NCBI RefSeq assembly: GCF_002105755.1
Contig: NZ_CP020821.1
Span: 3,100,001-3,164,000, forward strand
Reading direction: 5' to 3'
Length of the DNA: 64,000 nt
Source of the DNA: Mycobacterium colombiense CECT 3035
Lineage (GTDB): Bacteria; Actinomycetota; Actinomycetes; Mycobacteriales; Mycobacteriaceae
A model generated the notes under the pieces. That model was not told where the DNA came from. It did no database searches and saw nothing but the letters and a program-made list of their open reading frames with translations. A program made the translations under genes and the position numbers. Shown one piece after another: positions 36,104 to 45,839 of the stretch (its first letter is position 1; every line of letters begins with the position of its first letter).

Positions 36104-36957
36104 CCGCGGGCCTGACCTTCGTGCGTGATTTCGACCCGGCGCCGATCACCACATTGCTGTGCGACGCCGACGACAACCTGTTCGGTTCGGAGAGGCCCGC
36201 GTTCGACGCCTCGACCGAGGTGACGAATCGTTTCCTGGCCAGGTTCGGCGTGACGGCCCCGCTGAGCTCCGAGGAGTTGCGCAAGCGCGCCGTCGGGAAG
36301 AACTTCCGTAACACGGCGCTCGACCTGGCGGTGCAGTGCGAGGTTCCGCTCGATCCGACGTTGGCCCAGGGCCGCCCCGCCGCGGTGGTCGCCTCACCCG
36401 GCGACGTGGCGAGCGGCAAGGCGTTGTGCGCCGACGAACTCGAGACGTGGGTGCGCGATGAGCGTGAACGGGTCACCGCCCACCTGTCGGCCACCCTGAC
36501 CCCCGATCCGCAGGTCATCGAACCGCTGCGCGCCCTCGCGGGGCGCTACGCGCTCGCGGCCGTGAGCTCGAGCGCCACCAAGCGGCTGCGTGCCTGCTTC
36601 ATCGCCACCGGCCTGGACTCGCTGCTCCCGGAGGCGGTGACCTTCAGCGCGGAGGATTCGCTTCCGGTGCCGACAAGCAAGCCCGATCCCGCGGTATACC
36701 TGCACTGCGGGCAGGTGCTGGGCGTCGCGGCCGAACAGGGGCTGGCCATCGAAGACTCGGTGGCGGGCGTCAAGTCCGCGGTCGCGGCCGGTTATGCCAC
36801 CGTCGGCAACCTGATGTTCGTGCTGCCCGACGAGCGAGCCGGCCGCCGGGAAGACTTGATCGATGCCGGCGCGGTGGCGATCACCGACTCGTGGCGTGCT
36901 CTTGCCGACGTCCTGCTGTCGTCGGCCGTGCCGGCCGCACGGTCCCCGCTTCCATAG
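36100..36957 (+). CDS. HAD-superfamily hydrolase (probable sugar-phosphate phosphatase)
   Basis: A haloacid-dehalogenase-type phosphatase of 285 residues. Motif I is LLCDADDNLFGSE, with the DxD nucleophile pair. Motif II is AAVSSSATKRL, and motifs III and IV are KPDPAVYLHCG and AIEDSVAGVKSAVAAGY. The ATG overlaps the stop of the first polyol dehydrogenase (ATGA). Its place between two polyol dehydrogenases suggests it dephosphorylates a polyol- or ketose-phosphate, but substrate class cannot be fixed from sequence. Confidence 0.88.
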   Translation: MTAGLTFVRDFDPAPITTLLCDADDNLFGSERPAFDASTEVTNRFLARFGVTAPLSSEELRKRAVGKNFRNTALDLAVQCEVPLDPTLAQGRPAAVVASPGDVASGKALCADELETWVRDERERVTAHLSATLTPDPQVIEPLRALAGRYALAAVSSSATKRLRACFIATGLDSLLPEAVTFSAEDSLPVPTSKPDPAVYLHCGQVLGVAAEQGLAIEDSVAGVKSAVAAGYATVGNLMFVLPDERAGRREDLIDAGAVAITDSWRALADVLLSSAVPAARSPLP

Positions 36958-37013
36958 GAAGTCGACCTCGCACTAGCGATCCGGGCCGCGGCCCGGGGAG
37001 GAGGTGGCCAACG

Positions 37014-38441
37014 ATGGCCAGCGCGATCAATCTGAACAATGCGATCGATCTGAACAATGCGTCGCTCTCCGAGCTGCCTATCGACGCGCCGAAGTATGAC
37101 CGCGGCAGCGTCAGCGTCGGGATCGCGCACATCGGCGCGGGCCACTTCCACCGGGCGCATCAGGCCGCTTACATCAATCTGCTGCTGCAGCAAGGCTTGG
37201 CGCACGAGTGGGGCATTTGCGGGATCGGTGTGATGCCCTCCGACTGGACCATGCGCGACGTCCTCAACGATCAGGACGGGCTGTACACGCTGATCTTGGA
37301 GAACCCCAACGGGAGCCGGGACGCCCAGGTGATCGGCTCGATCATCGACTACCGCTACGCCCCGGACGATCCGGATTCGGCTTTGGAGGTGCTGACCGCC
37401 CCGTCCACCCGGATCATCTCGCTGACCATCACCGAAGGTGGCTACCGCGACCCCGATGGTCCGGCGTTCACCCTGATCACCGAGGCGCTCGCCCGGCGTC
37501 GCCAACGCGGGATCGCCGCGCCGACGATCGTCTCCTGCGACAACATCGAGAACAACGGCGAGGTCGCCAGGCGCACCGTGCTCGCAAGCGCCGAACACGT
37601 GGATCCCGAATTGGCCGAGTGGGTGGCGGAGCACGCCCGGTTCCCGAGCTCGATGGTCGATCGCATCACTCCGGCAACAACTTTGGAGATGGCCGCGGAA
37701 GTGCGACGCGACTTCGGCGTCAACGACCGGTGGCCGGTGGTGGCCGAGCCGTTCACCGCCTGGGTGATCGAGGATGACTTCGCCGACGGTCGGCCGCCGC
37801 TGGAGCAAGCGGGCGTGCTGTTGGTCGACGATGTGCGCCCGTACGAGCTGATGAAGCTGCGACTGCTCAACGCGGGGCATCAGTGCCTGGCCTACTTCGC
37901 CCATCTGTGCGGCTTCAAGTTCGTCCACGAGGCCGCAAGCGATCCGTTGTTCGCCGAATTCCTGCATGAGTACTTCGAATCCGAGGCCATTCCGACGCTT
38001 CCGCCGGTACCCGGAATCGACCTGCATGAGTACGGCCGCACCCTGGTCGAGCGGTTTGCCAACCCTGCCGTGCGGGACACCGTCGCGCGGGTGTGCGCCT
38101 ACTCGTCGGACCGCATCCCGAAGTTTCTGTATCCCGTCATCTGCGACAACCTGGCCCACGGCGGGCCGGTCCGGCTGGCCGCAGCGGTGGTGGCGAGCTG
38201 GGCCCGATACGCCGAGGGTGTCGACGAGTGGGGCAACCCGTACGAGGTGCTGGACCAGCTGGCGGACTCGCTCATTCCGATCGCCAGGTCGCAGCACGAG
38301 AACCCGACCGTGTTCATCGAGATCACCGCGGTGTTCTGCGATCTGGCCCACCAGCCCCGCTTCGTCGAGGCGTACCTCTGGGCGTTGGATTCGTTGCACA
38401 GCAAGGGAGCTCGCGCAACGCTGGATGCCTTGGTGCGATGA
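37014..38441 (+). CDS. Mannitol dehydrogenase family protein (second copy)
   Basis: A second long-chain polyol dehydrogenase, 475 residues, clearly divergent from the first. The Rossmann region is VGIAHIGAGHFHRAHQAAYINLLL, and the catalytic set is KLRLLNAGH. The start is set by GGAGGAGG nine bases before the ATG; the in-frame sequence upstream is out of character. The N terminus has the small internal repeat AINLNNAIDLNNA. It ends overlapping the PfkB kinase start. Having two paralogues suggests two polyol substrates or two oxidation steps. Confidence 0.92.
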   Translation: MASAINLNNAIDLNNASLSELPIDAPKYDRGSVSVGIAHIGAGHFHRAHQAAYINLLLQQGLAHEWGICGIGVMPSDWTMRDVLNDQDGLYTLILENPNGSRDAQVIGSIIDYRYAPDDPDSALEVLTAPSTRIISLTITEGGYRDPDGPAFTLITEALARRRQRGIAAPTIVSCDNIENNGEVARRTVLASAEHVDPELAEWVAEHARFPSSMVDRITPATTLEMAAEVRRDFGVNDRWPVVAEPFTAWVIEDDFADGRPPLEQAGVLLVDDVRPYELMKLRLLNAGHQCLAYFAHLCGFKFVHEAASDPLFAEFLHEYFESEAIPTLPPVPGIDLHEYGRTLVERFANPAVRDTVARVCAYSSDRIPKFLYPVICDNLAHGGPVRLAAAVVASWARYAEGVDEWGNPYEVLDQLADSLIPIARSQHENPTVFIEITAVFCDLAHQPRFVEAYLWALDSLHSKGARATLDALVR

Positions 38442-39346
38442 GCCGCGGGCTGGTGATCGGCGAGTCGCTGATCGATATCGTCGGGAGCGACGAGCACGTC
38501 GGCGGCAGTCCGCTCAACGTCGCCGTCGGACTCGGCCGGCTGGGCCGCGAGGTCGACTTCCTGACCTCGATCGCCGACGACCCGTACGGGCGGCGCATCG
38601 TCGACTATGTCGAAGCCGCAGGGGTGCAACTGGTTTCGGAAAGCCGGGCCGCACAGCGCACGCCGACCGCGCGGTCAACCATCGCCGAAGACGGGTCGGC
38701 CGACTACGTGTTCGATCTGGACTGGCGGCTCTCCGGGACACCGCCGGTCGCCCCGCCGCTATTCGTCCACACCGGATCGATTGCCGCCGTGCAGGATCCG
38801 GGCTGCCTGGCGGTCGCGGCGCTGATCGACACCTATCGAGTCTCGGCCACGGTCACCTTCGATCCCAACGTCCGCCCGTCGCTGATCGCCGACCGGGACC
38901 TTGCGGTGGAACGCATCGAGCACCTTGTCGAGCGCAGCGACATCGTGAAGGTCAGCGAGGAAGACCTGCGCTGGATCGACCCCGATCGCCCGCCCGAGCA
39001 GATCGCCCAGACGTGGCAGGGGTTGGGTCCGGCCATCGTGGCGGTGACGCTGGCCGACCGGGGCGCGGTGGCCTTCTGCGCGGCGGGTGTCGCGCGGGTG
39101 CCGACGCGCGCCGTGCGCGTGGTCGACACGGTCGGTGCCGGTGACTCGTTCATGGCCGGTCTGCTCGACGCGCTGTGGGAGTCGGGGTCGCTGGGTGGGG
39201 ACCGTCGCGCCGAGTTGCGCGCGATCGACGTCGACGCGCTGACGACGGCGCTGGAGGCGGCGAGTCTGGCCGCGGCGCTGACCGTCGCTCGCCCCGGAGC
39301 CGACCTGCCGGATCGTGCCGCGCTGGACGCGGCTTCGCAGGGCTGA
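38438..39346 (+). CDS. PfkB-family carbohydrate kinase (fructokinase-like)
   Basis: A ribokinase-fold sugar kinase of 302 residues. It begins MSRGLVIGESLIDIV, has the substrate loop GGSPLNVAVGLGRLG (PfkB signature 1), and the ATP/anion-hole signature DTVGAGDSFMAGLL with the catalytic Asp. It would phosphorylate the ketose made by the dehydrogenases (for example fructose or xylulose). The ATG overlaps the stop of the second dehydrogenase. No transporter gene is found in the operon. Confidence 0.93.
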   Translation: MSRGLVIGESLIDIVGSDEHVGGSPLNVAVGLGRLGREVDFLTSIADDPYGRRIVDYVEAAGVQLVSESRAAQRTPTARSTIAEDGSADYVFDLDWRLSGTPPVAPPLFVHTGSIAAVQDPGCLAVAALIDTYRVSATVTFDPNVRPSLIADRDLAVERIEHLVERSDIVKVSEEDLRWIDPDRPPEQIAQTWQGLGPAIVAVTLADRGAVAFCAAGVARVPTRAVRVVDTVGAGDSFMAGLLDALWESGSLGGDRRAELRAIDVDALTTALEAASLAAALTVARPGADLPDRAALDAASQG

Positions 39347-39442
39347 GCGCGTCCACCGTAGTCGGAAAGCGCGGGCGGACAGTCCCAGGTCGTAGCCCTG
39401 TCGTGCTGTTTTGCCACCGGCCCTACGGGCATACTGACTTGC

Positions 39443-40348
39443 ATGCGCTCCATCTGGAAGGGTTCCATCGCGTTTGGACTGGTGAACGTCCCGGTCAAGG
39501 TGTACAGCGCCACCCAGGACCACGACATCAAGTTCCACCAGGTGCACGCCAAGGACAACGGCCGCATCCGCTACCAACGCGTTTGCGAGGTGGACGGTGA
39601 GACGGTGGAATACCGTGACATCGCCCGGGCTTACGAGTCCGACGACGGTCAGATGGTCATCATCACCGACGACGACATCGCCACGCTGCCCGAGGAACGC
39701 AGCCGCGAGATCGAAGTACTGGAGTTCGTGCCTGCCAGCGACGTCGACCCGATGCTGTTCGACCGCAGCTACTTCCTGGAGCCGGACTCGAAGTCATCGA
39801 AATCCTATGTGCTGCTTGCCAAGACGCTTGCCGAGACGGATCGGATGGCGATCGTGCACTTTACGCTGCGCAACAAGACCCGGCTTGCGGCGTTGCGGGT
39901 CAAGGACTTCGGCAAGCGCGACGTGATGGTGATCCACACGTTGTTGTGGCCCGACGAGATTCGCGACCCGGACTTTCCCATCCTGGACAAGAAGGTCGAG
40001 GTCAAGCCCGCCGAACTCAAGATGGCGGGGCAGGTGGTGGAGTCGATGGCCGAGGAGTTCAATCCCGATCGCTACCACGACGACTACCAGGAGCAGCTGC
40101 ACGAGCTGGTCCAAGCCAAACTCGAAGGCGGAGAAGCGTTCACCACCGAGGAGCAGCCGAAGCAGCTGGACGAGACCGAGGACGTCTCGGATCTGCTCGC
40201 CAAGCTGGAGGCCAGCGTGAAGGCGCGTTCCGGCAACGGCAAGGCGCCCGCGAAGAAGACCGCGGCGAAGAAGGCCCCGGCGAAGAAGACGGCCGCCAAG
40301 AAGGCGCCGGCCAAGAAGGCGGCCTCCAAGGCGGCCTCGAAGTCCTGA
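39443..40348 (+). CDS. ku: NHEJ end-binding protein Ku, with Lys-rich tail
   Basis: The homodimeric bacterial Ku that encircles DNA ends and recruits LigD. The product is 301 residues. The core begins MRSIWKGSIAFGLVNVPVKVYSAT and runs to about residue 265 (KLEASVKARSG). A tail of about 35 residues follows, with PAKKTAAKKA-type repeats and ending KAASKAASKS. M. tuberculosis Ku lacks such a tail (273 residues by recollection), whereas M. smegmatis Ku has one. A Lys-rich tail should add non-specific DNA binding. It is convergent with pstA (12-base gap). Confidence 0.96.
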   Translation: MRSIWKGSIAFGLVNVPVKVYSATQDHDIKFHQVHAKDNGRIRYQRVCEVDGETVEYRDIARAYESDDGQMVIITDDDIATLPEERSREIEVLEFVPASDVDPMLFDRSYFLEPDSKSSKSYVLLAKTLAETDRMAIVHFTLRNKTRLAALRVKDFGKRDVMVIHTLLWPDEIRDPDFPILDKKVEVKPAELKMAGQVVESMAEEFNPDRYHDDYQEQLHELVQAKLEGGEAFTTEEQPKQLDETEDVSDLLAKLEASVKARSGNGKAPAKKTAAKKAPAKKTAAKKAPAKKAASKAASKS

Positions 40349-40360
40349 CCCGCCGCCGGG

Positions 40361-41263
40361 TCAGCGCTTGCGGGTGGCCAGGAACCGGGTCAGCCCCGCG
40401 ACGATGTTGATGACGGCGACCATGATGATCAGGGTCAAGGCCGCACCCCAGATCCGCAGGAAACCCGCGTGTTCGGGGTTGGTGAGCTCGGTGTAGATCA
40501 GCAGCGGCAGCGACGCCATGTTGCCGTGGAAGATGTCGACGTTGATCGAGCGGCTGTAGCCGACGAGCACCAGCACCGGCGCGGTTTCACCGATGACCCG
40601 CGCGACGGACAACAAGATCCCGGACACGATGCCGGGCATCGCGATCGGGAAGACGATCCGCACGATGGTCTTCCATTTCGACACGCCGAGTGCGTAGCTG
40701 GCCTCGCGCAGGTCGTCGGGCACCAGCCGCAGCATCTCCTCGGCGGAGCGCACCACCACCGGCAGCATCAGCAGGACCAGGGCCAGCGACACCGCGAACG
40801 AACTCTGCTGGAAGCCCAGGGTGGCGATCCACAGGCTGAAGATGAACAGCGCCGCCACGATCGACGGCACGCCCGCGAGCACGTCGACCATGAACGTCGT
40901 CAGCCGCACCAGGCGCCCGGACCCGTATTCGACGAGGAAGACCGCGGTCATCAAGCCCAGCGGCACGGCCAGGGCGGCGGCCACTCCGGCCTGCACCAGC
41001 GTGCCGTAGAGCGCGTGGTAGACGCCGCCGGCGAACTGTTCCGGCAGCACGCCGTGCAGCGAGTGGGTCCACCATCCCGAGCGCGTGACGGCGTACCAGC
41101 CGCGTTCGACGACGATCCACAACACCCAGATCAGCGGTACCAGCGCGATGCAGAACGTGCCGAGGAAGAAGAGCGTCGCGGCGTTGTTGGTGATCCGGCG
41201 CCGGAAGCTCAGCGGCCGGAACACCTCGACCTTGACCGGCCGGTCCAGTGCTTCAACGGTCAT
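40361..41263 (-). CDS. pstA1: Phosphate ABC transporter permease PstA
   Basis: An inner-membrane permease of the high-affinity phosphate importer, 300 residues with six predicted helices. The ABC-coupling EAA loop is visible in LREASYALGVSKWKTIVRIVFPIAMPGIVSG. By memory the sequence is closest to PstA1 (Rv0930): WWTHSLHGVLPEQFAGGVYHALYGTL. It follows pstC after 43 bases and ends 12 bases from the convergent ku stop. Confidence 0.93.
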   Translation of the reverse strand: MTVEALDRPVKVEVFRPLSFRRRITNNAATLFFLGTFCIALVPLIWVLWIVVERGWYAVTRSGWWTHSLHGVLPEQFAGGVYHALYGTLVQAGVAAALAVPLGLMTAVFLVEYGSGRLVRLTTFMVDVLAGVPSIVAALFIFSLWIATLGFQQSSFAVSLALVLLMLPVVVRSAEEMLRLVPDDLREASYALGVSKWKTIVRIVFPIAMPGIVSGILLSVARVIGETAPVLVLVGYSRSINVDIFHGNMASLPLLIYTELTNPEHAGFLRIWGAALTLIIMVAVINIVAGLTRFLATRKR

Positions 41264-41306
41264 CGGCGCCGCTCCCCAGCATCGCGTCGCTCCCGCTCCA
41301 ACCGCA

Positions 41307-42305
41307 TCATCCGTTGACCTTGCCGCCGGCGATCGCGCGGGCGAGCGCGTTGACGATGAACGTCAGGACGAAGAGCGCGAATCCCGCCGAGATGTACGCC
41401 CCCGTCGGCAGCGGCGAGCTGAACTCCGCGGCCGCCGATGCGATCTTCGAGGCGAACGTGTAGCCGCCGTCGAACAGCGACCAGTTACCCGGGCGGGCGG
41501 CCGAACGCAGGATGATCAGCACCGCCACGGTCTCGCCCAGCGCGCGGCCCAGCCCCAGCATCGAGGCCGCGATGACACCACTGCGGCCGAAGGGCAGCAC
41601 GGTCATCCGCACCACCTCCCACTTGGTGGCGCCGAGCGCCTGCGCCGCCTCCATCTGGATGTGCGGGGTCTGCCGAAACACCTCGCGCGAGACGGACGTG
41701 ACGATGGGCAGGATCATCACCGAGAGCACGACGCCGGCGGTGAAAATGGTGCCGCCACCGGCCAGCGAGACGTTGCCCTGCTTGAACAGGAACAGCCAGC
41801 CCAGGTTGCGGTTGAGAAACGCGGCGACCGGCTCGATCTGGGGTGCGAGCACGAAGATTCCCCACAGCCCGAAGATGATCGACGGCACCGCGGCCAGCAG
41901 ATCCACCACCGCGGCGAAGGGGCGTGCCAGCCGCTTCGGCGCGTACTGGGTGAGGAACACGGCGATACCCACCGCGACCGGGACGGCCAGCACCAGCGCG
42001 CTGAGCGAGCTGAGCACCGTGACCATCAGCAGGTCGCGGATCCCGAACGCCAGCCTGTTCGGGTCGCTGGTGCTGAACTTCGCGCTGGTGAAGAAGTTCG
42101 CGTGGTTGACGCGCAACGACGGGACGGCGCGCAGCAACAGGAAGACCGCGATCAACAGGATGGCGACCACGATCGTCGAGCCAGCGGCGGCGGCCATCAG
42201 CTTGAACAGGCGATCAGCCCGCCGACCCACGTGTTGACTCAGCGCAGTTAGTGCCGGTTTCTCCGCGGTCGACGGGCTGATGGCTGTTCCTCGTGTCACG
42301 ACCAC
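41307..42305 (-). CDS. pstC2: Phosphate ABC transporter permease PstC
   Basis: The partner permease of PstA, 332 residues with about six transmembrane helices. The coupling loop is in [40 protein letters not shown]. By memory it resembles PstC2 (Rv0929) rather than PstC1. It starts 6 bases after the stop of the proximal pstS. The start is a GTG, with a second GTG two codons later as an alternative. Confidence 0.93.
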   Translation of the reverse strand: MVVTRGTAISPSTAEKPALTALSQHVGRRADRLFKLMAAAAGSTIVVAILLIAVFLLLRAVPSLRVNHANFFTSAKFSTSDPNRLAFGIRDLLMVTVLSSLSALVLAVPVAVGIAVFLTQYAPKRLARPFAAVVDLLAAVPSIIFGLWGIFVLAPQIEPVAAFLNRNLGWLFLFKQGNVSLAGGGTIFTAGVVLSVMILPIVTSVSREVFRQTPHIQMEAAQALGATKWEVVRMTVLPFGRSGVIAASMLGLGRALGETVAVLIILRSAARPGNWSLFDGGYTFASKIASAAAEFSSPLPTGAYISAGFALFVLTFIVNALARAIAGGKVNG

Positions 42306-42311
42306 CTCAGG

Positions 42312-43427
42312 TTATGTGATGGCGTTGATGGAAGCAGACAACCTCGACTTGAATGCGTCAGGAATGGGGATGTAGCCGTTGTCGGCCAGGCCGTTCTGCC
42401 CGGCGCCGATGGTGCTTTGCAGGAAGGCCTTGACCGCCGTACCGACCTGGGCGTCGGGATACTTCGAGCAGACGATCTCGTAGGTGGCCAGCACGATCGG
42501 GTAGGAACCGGCCTGGGTGGGCTTGTAGAAGGACAGCGTGTCCAGCACCAGGTCGTTGCCCTGGCCGGCGATCTTGGCTCCAGCAATCGTCTTGCCCACC
42601 GAATCGGCGCTGATGGCAACCGCGTCCGGGCCGGCCGAGGTGACGATCTTGGCCATGTTCAGCTTCTGCGCCTGAGCAAAGGACCACTCGTTGTAGGTGA
42701 CGGACCCCTCGGTCGCCTTGATCGCCGCCGAGGTGCCGTCGTTGCCCTTTGCTCCCTCGCCGACGCCGCCCTTGAAGGTCTTGCCGGCGCCCTTGCCCCA
42801 CGCCCCGTTGGAGGCGGCGTCGAGGTACTTCTGGAAGTTGTCCGTGGTGCCGGATTCGTCGTTGCGGAACACGACGTGGATCGGCTCGGCCGGCAGGGCG
42901 GCTCCCGGGTTGAGTGCCTGGATCGCGGGGTCGTTCCACGTGGTGATCGCGCCGTTGAAGACCTTGGCCGCCGCGGCGCCGTCCAGGGTCAGTGAGTTGA
43001 GGCCCGCGACGTTGTAGGTGATGGCGATCGGGCCGAAGACCACCGGCAGGTTCAGCGCCGGCGAACCGCACCGCTGTTGCGCGGCGGCGTACTCGTTGGG
43101 CGCCAGCGGCGAGTCCGAACCCCCGAAATCCGTTTGCTTACCGTTGAATTCGCTGATTCCCGCGCCGGACCCGTTGGCGGTGTAGTTCAGCGTCTGGCCG
43201 GGACAGGCCTGCTCGTACGCGTTGACGAACCTCGTCATCGCGTTGGCCTGGGCCGTCGAGCCGCTGGCCTTGAGGGCCTTCTTTCCGCCGCAGCTCACGT
43301 TGCTGCCCGACGAGGAGCCGCTCGTCGCGCTCGCGCCGGTCCCGTTGTTGTCGCTTCCGCATGCCGACAACGCCAGCGCGGCTGCGCTCACGACACCCAG
43401 CACGGCGCCAAATCGGTTGAGTTTCAA
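42312..43427 (-). CDS. pstS3: Phosphate-binding lipoprotein PstS (proximal copy)
   Basis: A periplasmic-face phosphate receptor, 371 residues, anchored as a lipoprotein: the signal peptide ends LALSAC (lipobox). Phosphate-binding segments include [30 protein letters not shown] and [16 protein letters not shown]. It starts the coupled block with pstC and pstA. It is strongly similar to the second pstS just upstream, so the two are recent tandem duplicates. Confidence 0.95.
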   Translation of the reverse strand: MKLNRFGAVLGVVSAAALALSACGSDNNGTGASATSGSSSGSNVSCGGKKALKASGSTAQANAMTRFVNAYEQACPGQTLNYTANGSGAGISEFNGKQTDFGGSDSPLAPNEYAAAQQRCGSPALNLPVVFGPIAITYNVAGLNSLTLDGAAAAKVFNGAITTWNDPAIQALNPGAALPAEPIHVVFRNDESGTTDNFQKYLDAASNGAWGKGAGKTFKGGVGEGAKGNDGTSAAIKATEGSVTYNEWSFAQAQKLNMAKIVTSAGPDAVAISADSVGKTIAGAKIAGQGNDLVLDTLSFYKPTQAGSYPIVLATYEIVCSKYPDAQVGTAVKAFLQSTIGAGQNGLADNGYIPIPDAFKSRLSASINAIT

Positions 43428-43510
43428 TTCGCTTCCTTACGGTAGGGATGAAACAGGATCGCCGCCGGTCGGTAGCCGTTTGCGCCCGACCAGCCGTCTC
43501 GCAGCCACGA

Positions 43511-43533
43511 AGCTAACAGTAACAAGGTGAACG
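43511..43533 (-). promoter_or_regulatory. Conserved Pho-box-like element before the proximal pstS
   Basis: A 23-base element 84 bases upstream of pstS, read leftward, begins CGTTCACCTTG and ends CTGTTAGCT. It is 20/23 identical to the element before the distal pstS. GTTCACC-type half-sites recall actinobacterial Pho boxes bound by SenX3-RegX3/PhoP-type regulators. Confidence 0.55.
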
Positions 43534-43678
43534 TTGAGCAAATTGTTAGGCGCTCGCCGCTGAACGCGATGGCACCGGGCGGCGACGTGCGCACCAGTAG
43601 CACCCGACGGCGCTTCGGCACGCCGCGACAGCAAAGAAAATCGGTGGGCTTCCACCGCGCCCCTGGCGCCGTCTCACA

Positions 43679-44785
43679 TCACGAGATGGCGTTGATGGAC
43701 TCCGCCAGTCGTGACTTGAATGACGGGGGCACCGGGATGTATCCGTTGCCCGCCAAGCCGCTTTGCCCATCGCCAATGGTGCTCTGCAGGAACGCCTTTA
43801 CCGCCGCACCGACCTGGGGGTCGGGGTATTTCGAGCACACGATCTCGTAGGTGGCCAGCACGATGGGATAGGAACCGGGCCGGGTCGGCTTGTAGAACGA
43901 GTAGGTGTCGACGACCAGGTCGTTGCCCCGCCCGGTCAGGGTGGCGCCGGAGATCGTCTTGCCGACCGACTCCGCTCCGATCGACACCGGGTCCGGTCCC
44001 GCCGAGGTGACGATCCTGGCGATCGTCAGGTTCTGCGCCGACGCGAACGACCATTCGTTGTAGCTGATCGATCCTTCGGTCGCCTTCACGGCCGCCGCCG
44101 TGCCACCGTTGCCCTCGGCACCCTCGCCGACCCCGCCGTTGAAGGCCTTCCCGATCCCCCGGTCCCACACGCCGTCGGAGGCGGAGTCCAGGTATTTCTG
44201 GAAATTGTCGGTGGTGCCGGACTGGTCGCTGCGGAATGTGACGTGGATGGGCTCGGCGGGCAGCGCGACGCCGGGGTTCAGCGCCCGGATGGCGGGATCG
44301 TTCCAGGCGGCGATCGCGCCCTTGAAGATCTTGGCGGCGGTGGGGCCGTCCAGGATCAGCGAGTTGACGCCCGCGACGTGGTAGGTGATCGCGATCGGGC
44401 CGAACACCACCGGCAGGTTCCACGCCGGCGAACCGCACCGGGCCTGGGCGGCGAAGTATTCGATCGGGGCCAGCGGTGAGTCCGAACCCGCGAAATCGGT
44501 TTGATTGCCTGTGAATTCACCGATCCCCGCGCCCGAACCGTTGGGCGTGTAGTTCAGCGTCTGGCCGGGACAGGCCCGCTCGAACGAGCTGACGAAGCGG
44601 GTCATCGCGTTGGCCTGTGCGGTCGATCCGCTGGCCTTGAGGGCCTTCTTTCCACCGCAATCGACGTGGCCCGACGGAATCGCCCCGCTGCCCCACGCCC
44701 GGGTGTCGTTGCCCCCGCATCCCGACAACACCAGCGCACCGGCCGCCAGGACACTCAGTGCGGCACCAAATCGGTTGCGCCTCAA
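43679..44785 (-). CDS. Phosphate-binding lipoprotein PstS (distal copy)
   Basis: The second PstS, 368 residues. The signal peptide ends LVLSGC (lipobox). The same binding segments are present: [30 protein letters not shown] and [16 protein letters not shown]. The mature N-terminal linker differs from the proximal copy ([18 protein letters not shown]). It is separated from the proximal copy by 251 bases and has its own Pho-box-like element, so it can be transcribed separately. It may differ in affinity or expression timing. Confidence 0.95.
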   Translation of the reverse strand: MRRNRFGAALSVLAAGALVLSGCGGNDTRAWGSGAIPSGHVDCGGKKALKASGSTAQANAMTRFVSSFERACPGQTLNYTPNGSGAGIGEFTGNQTDFAGSDSPLAPIEYFAAQARCGSPAWNLPVVFGPIAITYHVAGVNSLILDGPTAAKIFKGAIAAWNDPAIRALNPGVALPAEPIHVTFRSDQSGTTDNFQKYLDSASDGVWDRGIGKAFNGGVGEGAEGNGGTAAAVKATEGSISYNEWSFASAQNLTIARIVTSAGPDPVSIGAESVGKTISGATLTGRGNDLVVDTYSFYKPTRPGSYPIVLATYEIVCSKYPDPQVGAAVKAFLQSTIGDGQSGLAGNGYIPVPPSFKSRLAESINAIS

Positions 44786-44828
44786 GTTACTTCCTCACGG
44801 TGAAGACCACACATGATCGTCGCCGTTC

Positions 44829-44851
44829 AGCTAACAGCACCAAGGTTAACG
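44829..44851 (-). promoter_or_regulatory. Conserved Pho-box-like element before the distal pstS
   Basis: A 23-base element 44 bases upstream of the distal pstS. Read leftward it begins CGTTAACCTTG and ends CTGTTAGCT, differing at three positions from the element at 43511. Confidence 0.55.
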
Positions 44852-44941
44852 GCGGGCGAATGGTCACCAGGCGCACGCCGGGCGCGGACGCCACCCGCAT
44901 GCCGCCACCGCGGCCCGCATCGCCACGCCCGTATGCAAAAG

Positions 44942-44955
44942 TAGAACCTGTTCCA
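44942..44955. promoter_or_regulatory. Imperfect KstR-type operator before the Rv0927c homologue
   Basis: TAGAACCTGTTCCA matches TnnAACnnGTTnnA with less symmetric flanks than the other two sites. It lies 68 bases before the SDR start at 45024. Confidence 0.55.
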
Positions 44956-45023
44956 GAAATGCCCGATCCGGGCGGCGCGGCTTGCTACCGTGTCGGCTGA
45001 CACCGAAATGAAGAGAGGCCGCC

Positions 45024-45815
45024 ATGATCCTTGACAGGTTCCGTCTCGACGACAAAGTCGCCGTCATCACTGGTGCAGGCCGCGGTCTCGGGGCGGCCAT
45101 CGCGCTGGCCTTCGCCGAGGCGGGCGCCGATGTCCTCATCTCCTCACGCACGGCATCCCAACTAGAAGCCGTCGCGGAACAGGTCCGGGCCGTCGGGCGG
45201 CGGGCCCACATCGTGGCCGCCGACCTGGCCCACCCCGAGTCCACCGCGGAGCTGGCCGGCAAGGCCGTCGAGGCGTTCGGGAAACTCGACATCGTCGTCA
45301 ACAACGTCGGCGGCACCATGCCCAACACGCTGCTGACCACCTCGACGAAGGACCTCAAGGACGCGTTCACCTTCAACGTCGCCACCGCCCACGCGCTCAC
45401 CATCGCGGCGGTGCCGCTGATGCTGGAGCACTCCGGCGGCGGCAGCATCATCAACATCACCTCGACCATGGGCCGACTGGCCGGTCGTGGTTTCGCCGCC
45501 TACGCCACGGCCAAAGCCGCGCTGGCGCACTACACCCGGTCGTCCGCGCTGGACCTGTGCCCGCGCATCCGGGTCAACGCGATCGCCCCCGGATCGATCC
45601 TGACCTCCGCGCTGGACGTCGTCGCCTCCAACGACGAACTGCGCGCGCCGATGGAGAAGGCCACACCCATGCGCCGGCTCGGCGATCCGGTCGACATCGC
45701 CGCTGCCGCAGTCTATTTGGCATCCCCAGCCGGCAGCTTTCTGACCGGTAAGACACTCGAGGTCGACGGCGGCCTCACCTTCCCCAACCTCGACATCCCC
45801 GTCCCGGACCTGTGA
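45024..45815 (+). CDS. Short-chain dehydrogenase/reductase (Rv0927c-type)
   Basis: A classical SDR of 263 residues. Cofactor loop [20 protein letters not shown], catalytic Ser in ITSTMGRL, YxxxK in YATAKAAL, and the C-terminal [15 protein letters not shown] common to FabG-like SDRs. A run of GAGAGG precedes the ATG. It is followed after 24 bases by the DapB-like gene, a likely operon. The upstream KstR-type site hints at sterol regulation. Confidence 0.93.
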   Translation: MILDRFRLDDKVAVITGAGRGLGAAIALAFAEAGADVLISSRTASQLEAVAEQVRAVGRRAHIVAADLAHPESTAELAGKAVEAFGKLDIVVNNVGGTMPNTLLTTSTKDLKDAFTFNVATAHALTIAAVPLMLEHSGGGSIINITSTMGRLAGRGFAAYATAKAALAHYTRSSALDLCPRIRVNAIAPGSILTSALDVVASNDELRAPMEKATPMRRLGDPVDIAAAAVYLASPAGSFLTGKTLEVDGGLTFPNLDIPVPDL

Positions 45816-45839
45816 CCCCTGACCGCTAAGGAGCACGTC

